Shown: positions 1 to 5,563 of the stretch, piece after piece
Layout: every line of letters begins with the position of its first letter
How positions within the stretch are numbered: the stretch's first letter is position 1
NCBI GenBank assembly: GCA_026990885.1
Contig: JALXCO010000175.1
Span: forward strand, 1 to 5,563
Source of the DNA: Desulfurococcales archaeon
Lineage (GTDB): Archaea; Thermoproteota; Thermoprotei_A; Sulfolobales; AG1
Length of the DNA: 5,563 nucleotides
Direction: 5' to 3'
The notes under the pieces: generated by a model
What the model saw: the letters and a program-made list of their open reading frames with translations, nothing else
Database searches by the model: none
Told to the model about the DNA's origin: nothing
Position numbers and translations under genes: made by a program

Positions 1-13
1 AGGATACATAGTC

Positions 14-1249
14 ATGCTTAGGATACCACCAGAGCTCTGTGCCAGATGCAAGGGATATAAGAGACTATGCGGCTTACCGCTATGCCCCCTTATAACTAGA
101 TTTAAAGCTGGGGTAAGAGCTTCTCTCAAGATCAATAGCAATATAGTGTCAGGATCGACACCGCCAACAGGAATAATAGGTGAGAAGAACTATCCATATA
201 TAAGGGCCGTAATCGGTATACCGCCTGAGGTTAGAGACGTAGAAGCGTCATACTATGACGCACCTGAATTGTGGTGGGGTAAAGCTAGCTTAAAAGACAT
301 AATTGAGCTTAGATCAAGTATGGTGTCCGCAGTACTTAGAGTTTCAGCTAACGATCCGTTAACCCTATATGAAAAGGAGATATCGCTAGCAGCTATATCA
401 TTTAAACCAGTAGATTCGGAAGCCAAACTCATTAAGAAGCCTGAACCAAAGCTGATATTTAACCCATATATACCCCCAACAAGCTTAAGCGCGCCTGCCG
501 ATACCGTGAAGATAAATTCTAGCCCTAAAATAAGTAGGGTAATGGAAAAAGTCATAGGCGACGATCTAAGCGCCTCCGAATCCATATGGGAGCTCTATAG
601 AAATAACGTTTCTATCTATATAATCCAGAGAGCACTATCGTTCGGGCTGCTAGGTAGATCTAGAAAAAGGAAGCTGGTTCCAACCAGATGGGCTATAACT
701 GCTGTAGACAGTATACTTGCATCGAAAATGATTAAGGAGATCCGAAGGATGAAGATACTGAATGAATACCAGCTATACCAGGTGAGCTATCTAGGTAACA
801 CATTCTATATACTTCTATATCCTAAAGAATATAGTTTCGAGTGGATCGAGATATGGCACCCAAGCACCATATTCACAAAAAATGCAGATACGCCGATAGT
901 TATCGATAATAGAGAGAGCTGGAAAGGTGAGGCACTATATATGGATGGTGGATACCAGGCTGCTCGATTAGCCATTCTGGAGAATCTATATAGAGTGTAT
1001 AGGAGACAGGCCGGAGTATTAATAGTTAGAGAGATAACCCCTGAATATTATGCGTCTGTAGGTAATTGGCATATCAGAGAAAGCGTGAGAAGAATATCCT
1101 TGCAGAAACCCGTAAGATTCGACTCTCTCGATGAGGCGTTAAATTATATAGGTAGCAAGATAAAGATCGATTTAAACAGCAGGTATGGAAACCCTCTACT
1201 TAAATTCGAAAGCAGGAATAGAAATAGAAAGCTTGACGAATATATGTAA
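14..1249 (+). CDS. nreA: NreA-family archaeal DNA repair protein (Nre_N/Nre_C)
   Basis: This 411-residue protein matches the archaeal Nre family (DUF650 then DUF651), which in Haloferax is needed for normal survival of DNA damage and is thought to work with the PCNA sliding clamp. Seen here: an N-terminal Cys cluster (C9-x2-C12, C19-x4-C24, with LCGLPLCPL), the early segment around STPPTGIIGEKNYP (48-61), YDAPELWWG (81-89), the diagnostic KLVPTRWAITAVD (220-232), and the C-terminal GGYQAARLAILE (312-323) and RRQAGVLIVRE (330-340) blocks. Nre_N would cover roughly residues 45-290 and Nre_C about 300-400. The last eight residues, NRKLDEYM, fit a degenerate PIP box. Length is normal for the family. 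The ATG at 14 leaves a family-like N-terminus, but the frame stays open to the window edge, so a start further upstream cannot be excluded. An AGGA lies about ten bases upstream, a weak ribosome site. The enzymatic activity of the family is unknown to me. Confidence 0.93.
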   Translation: MLRIPPELCARCKGYKRLCGLPLCPLITRFKAGVRASLKINSNIVSGSTPPTGIIGEKNYPYIRAVIGIPPEVRDVEASYYDAPELWWGKASLKDIIELRSSMVSAVLRVSANDPLTLYEKEISLAAISFKPVDSEAKLIKKPEPKLIFNPYIPPTSLSAPADTVKINSSPKISRVMEKVIGDDLSASESIWELYRNNVSIYIIQRALSFGLLGRSRKRKLVPTRWAITAVDSILASKMIKEIRRMKILNEYQLYQVSYLGNTFYILLYPKEYSFEWIEIWHPSTIFTKNADTPIVIDNRESWKGEALYMDGGYQAARLAILENLYRVYRRQAGVLIVREITPEYYASVGNWHIRESVRRISLQKPVRFDSLDEALNYIGSKIKIDLNSRYGNPLLKFESRNRNRKLDEYM

Positions 1250-1270
1250 GCAGACAAAATATTTGTATGC
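1250..1270. repeat. Imperfect 21-bp palindrome after nreA
   Basis: Directly after the nreA stop codon, arms GCA-g-ACAAA and TTTGT-a-TGC flank a three-base ATA centre: eight of nine arm positions pair, with one G/A mismatch. It lies about 20 bp upstream of the mdh TATA element. It could be a regulator binding site for mdh or a weak hairpin at the end of the nreA transcript. It has no following T-run, so a terminator role is doubtful. AT-rich sequence makes chance symmetry possible. Confidence 0.35.
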
Positions 1271-1289
1271 TTAAATGTAGCTAGAAGTG

Positions 1290-1331
1290 AATTAAATATT
1301 TATTGATACTATACCAAATAACCAATGGTGA
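1290..1331 (+). promoter_or_regulatory. Archaeal promoter and Shine-Dalgarno for mdh
   Basis: A TATA element, TTAAATATT, lies at 1292-1300, preceded by a purine-rich stretch (AGAAGTGA, 1283-1290) that could act as BRE. Transcription would be expected near 1320-1325, about 26 bp downstream. A GGTGA at 1327-1331 then sits six bases before the mdh ATG, a good match to the archaeal anti-Shine-Dalgarno, giving a short leader of roughly 15 bases. This supports both the start codon at 1338 and transcription of mdh separate from nreA. Positions of the start site are inferred. Confidence 0.6.
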
Positions 1332-1337
1332 ATTACC

Positions 1338-2264
1338 ATGATAGCTATTATAGGATCAGGAAGGGTGGGGACCTCAGCAGCACAATATATAACCTATATG
1401 GAGTTAGATGATGTTGTACTTATCGACATAATCAAAGGAAAGCCCCAAGGCGAAGCCCTGGACCTATCGCATGCGCTATCAATACTAAACAAGAGCGTTA
1501 GAGTAACTGGCTCAAACGACTTTAAAGATATACAGGGAGCAGACCTCGTATTAGTGACGGCAGGATTCCCAAGAGGTCCTGGAATGACTAGAGAGCAGCT
1601 AGTGGCTAAAAACGCAGAGATAGTTTCTGATATAGGTAAGAAAATAGTTGAGTACGCACCCAACGCCGTAACCATAATAACCACAAATCCTTTAGATGCG
1701 ATGCTCTATGTACTTTATAAATCAAGCAAACTCCCTAGAGAAAGGGTTATCGGATTCAGCGGGGTGCTTGACTCGGGAAGGATGAAATACTATATCTCAC
1801 AGAGAACAGGGTTCTCTCCAGCCTCTATAAACGCTGTAGTACTAGGGCAACACGGCGAGAAAATGGCCCCCATACCTAGGCTCTCAACAGTAATGGGCAA
1901 ACCCGTAACCCAGATGCTGTCCGATAAAGATATTGAGGAGATAATATCTGAAACCGTAAAATCTGGAGCAAAAATAATTGAGCTCAGAGGATACAGCTCA
2001 AGCTATGGACCAGGAGCCGGGTTAGCCATAATGGCCGAGTCAGTAATAAGGAACCAGCATAAAACATTCCTAGCTAGTGCTTGTCTAAACGGTGAATACG
2101 GCCTAAGTGACATTTGCGTTAATGTACCTATCGTTCTTGGCAGAAAAGGCATTGAAAAGATAATCGAGCTCCCACTGAACGATGAGGAAAAGAAGTTATT
2201 CATGGAGAGTGTTGAAGCTATAAGGAGAAATATAGCTGAGATACCTAGCAAATACCTTGAGTAA
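1338..2264 (+). CDS. mdh: Malate dehydrogenase, LDH-like, NAD-type
   Basis: Cytosolic enzyme interconverting malate and oxaloacetate with a nicotinamide cofactor, serving the citric acid cycle or, in autotrophic crenarchaea, related C4-dicarboxylate pathways. The 308 residues are the normal length for the LDH-like MDH group. Seen: Rossmann loop GSGRVG (6-11); an acidic residue ending the second strand, D30 in VLIDI, which favours NAD over NADP; the active-site loop AGFPRGPGMTR (75-85), where R79 occupies the position that is Gln in lactate dehydrogenase and so indicates malate specificity, with R85 as the second loop Arg; TTNP (115-118); D145 and R148 in LDSGR; and the catalytic H172 in GQHGEK. 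The ATG is chosen because a GGTGA ribosome site lies six bases upstream and residue 2 begins the first beta strand directly. It is convergent with the peptidase downstream. Nothing is missing or broken. Confidence 0.96.
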   Translation: MIAIIGSGRVGTSAAQYITYMELDDVVLIDIIKGKPQGEALDLSHALSILNKSVRVTGSNDFKDIQGADLVLVTAGFPRGPGMTREQLVAKNAEIVSDIGKKIVEYAPNAVTIITTNPLDAMLYVLYKSSKLPRERVIGFSGVLDSGRMKYYISQRTGFSPASINAVVLGQHGEKMAPIPRLSTVMGKPVTQMLSDKDIEEIISETVKSGAKIIELRGYSSSYGPGAGLAIMAESVIRNQHKTFLASACLNGEYGLSDICVNVPIVLGRKGIEKIIELPLNDEEKKLFMESVEAIRRNIAEIPSKYLE

Positions 2265-2287
2265 GCACTAAATCACGTCCTTAGCTA

Positions 2288-4087
2288 TCAACTGTAAGAT
2301 GGCTTCAAATACTTCATCATGAACTTAATTACTTCGCTGTATACCTTAACCCTATTACTTACTTTAGAAATCCCATGGCCCTCATCCTCAAGCCTTATAT
2401 ACCTGACCTCAACACCTCTATCCCTCAACGCTTTTATGAGCTGCTCAGCCTCCGACACAGGTACCCTAGGATCATTAGCGCCATGAATAACCATTAAAGG
2501 CGTTCTAATATTGTCTACATAGCTTATGGGGCTGAGCTTGATCATTATATCATAGTGTTTTTCAGGATCCCCATACTCAACCATCCTATATTTTCTTCTC
2601 CATGGCCCAGTATTTCTTATAAATGTAACCAGGTTAACTATACCAACAATCTCAACTGCACAAGAAAACATATCTGGATACACGCCTATAGACATGAGGG
2701 TCAAATAGCCTCCATAGGAGCCTCCCATCACACAGATCCTTTTTCCATCACTTATACCCTCAGAAATCAGGTAATCCACGAAAGAAGCGACATCGCTAAC
2801 CGCATTAAGCCTTTTGTCAACATCATCTAAGTGAATAAATTTTTTACCGTATCCCGATGATCCCCTGAAATTGGGTGATGCGACAGCAATACCCAGGTTA
2901 GCTAGTGTCTGGTGAACCCTATTAAATATAGGTCTCTCCTGTGATTCGGGACCTCCATGCAGGTATATAAGTGTCGGATATGGTGGCCTTGAGTTTCTAG
3001 GCTCATATAGGAAGCCCTTAAGTGTTAAGCCGTCTTTAGCTTTAAATGTGAGTAGCTTGGGGGCTATAAACATGTCTTCGCTTAATCCGATCTTGGGCGA
3101 ATACGTTATTCTCTCAAGGATCATTTGAGGAAACCTGAAATCGAAGATCTCCATACCATGCTTCGGAGAATTATACGAGATCACAACACCACCATCATAG
3201 GCATCTATACCGCCTATAACCCCCTCAGCCTCAAACAGTGTTTCATTTTTCGAGGATATTGGATTATGCATTTTTAATACGCTGTACCCGTCTCTATTAA
3301 CTGTATATATGATATTTCCATTTACAAGATCTACATTATCTATATCCCATCCTTCATCTATAAGCAGTTTAGACTCCATCTTCTCCAAATCATACATAAA
3401 TACCCCAGTGAAGTCGCGCATATGGTTAGATATATAGATAAACATGGATCTATCTAACGGTATAGGGCTTTCATTTAATGCTTCATCCTCATGTTTAGTT
3501 AGTATCTTTACTTCTCCAGAACGAATATCCACAATACCGATGTCTGAATCGAGATTTGTGTTTCTTTTAACTATAAAGAATCTTGCATCATCGATCCATC
3601 TAGAAGCATTAATCATACCATCTCCTTCAGCTACCATAGTGCTTTTTCCTGTCGCTATATCATAGATATATATATCGAAATCAACACGATTCCTCCTATT
3701 AGATACGTAAGCTATATATCTACCGCTAGGGCTCCAATATCCAAGATTATTGATGCTTTTATCGCCGCCAGCAACAAGTTCAATCCTGCCTTCGCTATAT
3801 CTATACAGATATATGCTCCACATCTCATCACCATTAATATCGCTCATAAACGCTATATGCCCATGAGGCCCTATTCTGAAGTCACCTATACGGCTTTCCC
3901 ATGGTATTAAAAGATCATGGATAATCCTACCACCATTAAACCTCGCAACCCATATACTGAAGTCGCCAGTTACATCGCTTAAGTAAAAATACATCTTATG
4001 ATATCTGCTGTACTTACCATTTGTAGCGCTTCTAACGGCGAAGAACTTCTTTACTAGAAGTTCGATTTCGTCTAAAGTCGACACCAT
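2288..4087 (-). CDS. S9-family serine peptidase (acylaminoacyl-peptidase / prolyl oligopeptidase type)
   Basis: A two-domain peptidase expected to cleave short peptides, releasing acylated or unmodified N-terminal residues, in the cytoplasm. In the 599-residue form, residues to about 340 form a beta-propeller, visible as repeated blades such as YLSDVTGDFSIWVARF, FMSDINGDEMWSIYLY and YVSNRRNRVDFDIYIYD. The rest is an alpha/beta hydrolase: oxyanion segment HGGPESQERP from H377, NFRGSSGYGK, nucleophile S457 in GGSYGGY, D539 in GANDPRVP and H571 in DEGHGI complete the triad. The HGGPESQ and LDDVDKR segments resemble the S9C group. Family length is about 580-650. The open frame reaches a further in-frame ATG at 4132, adding MAKWYGFLNLILFIF, but I chose 4087: it yields a usual MVSTLDEIELLVKKF start, and a strong TATA element sits 20-27 bases before it, as for a leaderless mRNA. 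If 4132 is right, numbering rises by 15. Exact substrate preference cannot be read from sequence. Confidence 0.93.
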   Translation of the reverse strand: MVSTLDEIELLVKKFFAVRSATNGKYSRYHKMYFYLSDVTGDFSIWVARFNGGRIIHDLLIPWESRIGDFRIGPHGHIAFMSDINGDEMWSIYLYRYSEGRIELVAGGDKSINNLGYWSPSGRYIAYVSNRRNRVDFDIYIYDIATGKSTMVAEGDGMINASRWIDDARFFIVKRNTNLDSDIGIVDIRSGEVKILTKHEDEALNESPIPLDRSMFIYISNHMRDFTGVFMYDLEKMESKLLIDEGWDIDNVDLVNGNIIYTVNRDGYSVLKMHNPISSKNETLFEAEGVIGGIDAYDGGVVISYNSPKHGMEIFDFRFPQMILERITYSPKIGLSEDMFIAPKLLTFKAKDGLTLKGFLYEPRNSRPPYPTLIYLHGGPESQERPIFNRVHQTLANLGIAVASPNFRGSSGYGKKFIHLDDVDKRLNAVSDVASFVDYLISEGISDGKRICVMGGSYGGYLTLMSIGVYPDMFSCAVEIVGIVNLVTFIRNTGPWRRKYRMVEYGDPEKHYDIMIKLSPISYVDNIRTPLMVIHGANDPRVPVSEAEQLIKALRDRGVEVRYIRLEDEGHGISKVSNRVKVYSEVIKFMMKYLKPSYS

Positions 4088-4106
4088 AAAAATAAATAAT
4101 ATTAAG

Positions 4107-4114
4107 TTTAAAAA
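4107..4114 (-). promoter_or_regulatory. TATA element of the S9 peptidase gene
   Basis: On the minus strand this reads TTTTTAAA, placed 20 to 27 bases before the ATG at 4087. With the usual archaeal spacing the transcript would begin at or within a few bases of that ATG, so the mRNA would be leaderless; no Shine-Dalgarno is visible before it. The element lies inside the coding region if translation began at 4132, which argues for the shorter protein. Confidence 0.5.
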
Positions 4115-4149
4115 TCCATACCATTTAGCCATGGTAATTGAAAATTCAG

Positions 4150-4440
4150 CTATCCAAATTCAAATATATCCTCGAGAACCTCGAATATACCTCTCTTCTT
4201 TTTACGCTTCTTATATTTTGATTCGAACTCGCTATATTCTTTATCTTCATGATATTCCTTATCATACTCCCTTATCTTGGAAACCAGCTTATTGAGTTCC
4301 CCACCGTCTAGCCATATACCACCGCATTTGGAGCAGTAGTCGACCTCTATTTCATAGACTATTCTAGGCCTTAAGGCTATCCCGCAATAGGGACATAGCT
4401 TATCCAATATACTACCCCACTTAAATATATTATGGACCAT
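4150..4440 (-). CDS. Small TFIIB-type zinc-ribbon protein (zf-TFIIB family)
   Basis: A 96-residue protein with one zinc ribbon: C16-P-Y-C19 with G20, then C36-S-K-C39 followed by GGIWLDGGEL (40-49). The CxxCGGxWLDxGEL signature is that of the zf-TFIIB (PF13453) family of short prokaryotic proteins; despite the name, they are not transcription factor B, and their role is unknown. After the ribbon comes a charged, probably helical stretch rich in Glu, Lys and Tyr (50-75), a basic run KKRKKKR (77-83) and a hydrophobic-acidic tail FEVLEDIFEFG, a tail type I associate with this family. The ATG at 4440 is supported by a TATA element about 33 bases upstream. A TTG at 4407, giving an 85-residue protein beginning just before the first Cys pair, is an alternative. 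It lies upstream of the S9 peptidase on the same strand, 62 bp from the preferred peptidase start, so read-through is possible. Nothing in the sequence gives a specific function. Confidence 0.88.
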   Translation of the reverse strand: MVHNIFKWGSILDKLCPYCGIALRPRIVYEIEVDYCSKCGGIWLDGGELNKLVSKIREYDKEYHEDKEYSEFESKYKKRKKKRGIFEVLEDIFEFG

Positions 4441-4472
4441 ATAATTTAGGCGTGGATGTTCAACATAAATAC

Positions 4473-4480
4473 TATATAAG
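4473..4480 (-). promoter_or_regulatory. TATA element of the zinc-ribbon gene
   Basis: The minus strand reads CTTATATA here, 33 to 40 bases before the ATG at 4440. Usual spacing would place the transcript start near 4450, leaving a leader of about ten bases with no clear Shine-Dalgarno. The site belongs to a divergent arrangement with the nuclease gene on the plus strand. Confidence 0.45.
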
Positions 4481-4481
4481 C

Positions 4482-4491
4482 TTAACGTTAA
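4482..4491. repeat. Perfect 10-bp palindrome TTAACGTTAA between divergent promoters
   Basis: A perfect two-fold symmetric TTAACGTTAA lies one base upstream of the zinc-ribbon TATA element, over its expected BRE, and six bases before the candidate TATA of the nuclease gene. That placement would suit an operator able to affect both promoters. A single short palindrome in AT-rich DNA can also occur by chance, so this is a candidate only. Confidence 0.35.
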
Positions 4492-4496
4492 TCAAG

Positions 4497-4505
4497 TTAT
4501 TTAGA
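4497..4505 (+). promoter_or_regulatory. Candidate TATA element of the MBL-fold nuclease gene
   Basis: GTTATTTAG is the best TATA-like sequence upstream of the ATG at 4551. Expected transcription would start near 4525-4530, giving a leader of around 25 bases. The ribosome site is weak: only AAGGT at 4544-4548 just before the ATG. Less convincing than the other promoters in the window. Confidence 0.3.
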
Positions 4506-4550
4506 AAAGTTAATGATGTTACTATCCAAATAATCTGTTCATGAAGGTCG

Positions 4551-5563
4551 ATGGTGGGGTTCGGGGAATTATCTAGATTCAGAATAAATAATCGGGGAGC
4601 GGTGATTCTGGGAGACGTTATTGTTGCTGATGGATATGAGAAGGGGTATAGATATAGAGTGATTTCGCATGCGCATTCGGATCATCTAAACGATCTGTCA
4701 AAATCCCTCAAAGAAGTTATCTTATTTTTTGGACATAAAGCCACATTTGAGATCCTGGATGTGCTTAACGTATCAATACCTAGAGATAAGATCCAGGAGA
4801 TAGATTACGGAACACGCATAAGGATCGATAACACCATAGTTGAATTCCTTCGAAGCAAACATATACTAGGATCTATACAGACCCTAGTAACAATCAACGA
4901 TGTTAAAGCCGTATATACAGGAGACTTCAAAGAACCCGGTAACGGCTCCGAAATACCCGAATGTGACGTAGTAATAATGGAGGGCACCTACGGATCGCCT
5001 GAATATAGGAGACCGTTTAAAGATGCCATCGAGGATTTATTGGCTGATTTCGTTTCAGAGCTACTTAGCAAAGGATCGATAGTTATACACGCCTTCTACG
5101 GAAAGCAGCAGGAGGTTATGAGCATATTAAGAGATCGAGGGATAGATGCGCCATATATTGCTTCCCAGAAGGTATATAAGATCTCTAAAATAGCCGAGAA
5201 ATATGGATATAGAATTGGGGAGATCATACTTGAGAACACAAGAGAGGCCAATGAAATCATTAAAGATAACTGGTTCATTTATTTTACCCATGTAAATACA
5301 AACACCTTCAATAGATTCAAATATTCCACTCATGTGTATCTAACCGGGTGGGAATACCAAATGCTGTATAGACAGATCGACAGCAATAGATACGTTTTCG
5401 CTTTCAGCGATCATGCAGATTTTGAAGAGCTGATTGACTATGTAGAGCTATCTAAACCAAAGCTAGTTATAGTGGATGCATATAGGGGAGGCGATAACGC
5501 TAGAAAGCTAGCCAACTATATCGAGAAGAATCTTAAGATAAGAAGTATAGCCATGCCTAGAGA
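4551..5563 (+). CDS. MBL-fold nuclease, SNM1/beta-CASP type (3' partial)
   Basis: 337 codons are present and the frame is still open at the window edge, so the C-terminus is missing. It is a metallo-beta-lactamase-fold hydrolase of the group acting on nucleic acids (COG1236-like; DNA exonuclease or RNA processing nuclease). Metal-site motifs are visible in order: HAHSDH (H40, H42, D44, H45), H104 in SKHILGS, D125 in YTGDF, and H288 in FSDHADF. E144 in MEGTYG fits beta-CASP motif A. LTGWE (264-268) followed by FSDHADFEELIDYV and a KPK-VIV strand resembles the SNM1/ligase-associated exonuclease pattern. The Gly usually found before the His in the third motif (GHxLGS) is Lys here. The ATG at 4551 is preceded by an in-frame stop at 4542 and gives the expected first strand RGAVILGDVIVADGY; GTG at 4554 or 4602 is less likely. 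Whether the substrate is DNA or RNA is undecided. It is divergent from the zinc-ribbon gene. Confidence 0.88.
   Translation, partial: MVGFGELSRFRINNRGAVILGDVIVADGYEKGYRYRVISHAHSDHLNDLSKSLKEVILFFGHKATFEILDVLNVSIPRDKIQEIDYGTRIRIDNTIVEFLRSKHILGSIQTLVTINDVKAVYTGDFKEPGNGSEIPECDVVIMEGTYGSPEYRRPFKDAIEDLLADFVSELLSKGSIVIHAFYGKQQEVMSILRDRGIDAPYIASQKVYKISKIAEKYGYRIGEIILENTREANEIIKDNWFIYFTHVNTNTFNRFKYSTHVYLTGWEYQMLYRQIDSNRYVFAFSDHADFEELIDYVELSKPKLVIVDAYRGGDNARKLANYIEKNLKIRSIAMPR

Noticed and set aside
253..585. Open frame of 110 codons on the minus strand inside the Nre gene
   Set aside because: It lies fully opposite strongly conserved Nre_N sequence, has no domain I recognise and no promoter; a shadow of the real gene.
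745..790. GATGAAG...CTGA...ATGAA series in the Nre gene resembling C/D box elements
   Set aside because: The C box has a mismatch at a key position and no terminal D box is present; it lies in conserved coding sequence.
2003..2251. Minus-strand open frame opposite the 3' part of mdh
   Set aside because: Low-complexity Ser/Phe-rich translation typical of antisense frames; no ribosome site or motif.
2311..2326. ATGATGA on the minus strand near the peptidase stop, like a C box of a C/D guide RNA
   Set aside because: No CTGA D box follows at a suitable distance; the bases encode the Met-Met-Lys of the peptidase C-terminus.
2555..2830. Plus-strand open frame opposite the catalytic domain of the S9 peptidase
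   Set aside because: The opposite strand encodes the conserved Ser-containing region; this frame has no recognisable features.
4085..4132. Possible signal peptide or membrane anchor on the S9 peptidase
   Set aside because: The hydrophobic run is only about ten residues, has no cleavage site, and coincides with a promoter element for a downstream start codon.
1..5563. Search by eye for CRISPR repeats, tRNA, rRNA, insertion sequences and toxin-antitoxin or defence genes
   Set aside because: No spaced direct repeats, no tRNA-like TTCGA arm with partner stems, no transposase motifs and no terminal inverted repeats were seen; the genes are ordinary chromosomal ones.

Overview
The window looks like chromosomal DNA from a hyperthermophilic or thermophilic member of the Thermoproteota (Crenarchaeota). 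The signs are an archaea-specific Nre repair protein, an LDH-like malate dehydrogenase, an S9 acylaminoacyl-peptidase-type enzyme, a small TFIIB-type zinc-ribbon protein, heavy use of AGA/AGG and ATA codons, and archaeal TATA elements close to start codons. The genus cannot be fixed from this stretch; a Desulfurococcales/Ignisphaera-like lineage is a guess. Nothing mobile is visible, and there is no tRNA, rRNA or CRISPR array.

Layout: (1) 14-1249 (+), an NreA-family DNA repair protein with an N-terminal zinc finger and a degenerate PCNA-binding motif at its very last residues. (2) 1250-1337, a short spacer with an imperfect palindrome, a TATA element and a Shine-Dalgarno sequence. (3) 1338-2264 (+), NAD-type malate dehydrogenase. 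(4) 2288-4087 (-), a two-domain S9 serine peptidase (beta-propeller plus alpha/beta hydrolase) convergent with mdh, only 23 bp between stop codons. Its start is best placed 45 bases inside the longest open frame. (5) 4150-4440 (-), a small zinc-ribbon protein. (6) 4441-4550, a compact divergent promoter region with a perfect 10-bp palindrome between two candidate TATA elements. (7) 4551 to the window end (+), a metallo-beta-lactamase-fold nuclease of the SNM1/beta-CASP type, cut off by the window edge.

The genes do not form one obvious operon. Two of them, the Nre protein and the MBL-fold nuclease, suggest nucleic-acid repair or processing. The malate dehydrogenase and peptidase are central and peptide metabolism. 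The zinc-ribbon gene and the peptidase lie head to tail on the minus strand and may be partly co-transcribed, but the peptidase seems to have its own promoter. I see no convincing new multi-gene system. The points most worth checking are the PIP-like tail of the Nre protein, the leaderless start of the peptidase, and the palindromes in the two promoter regions.
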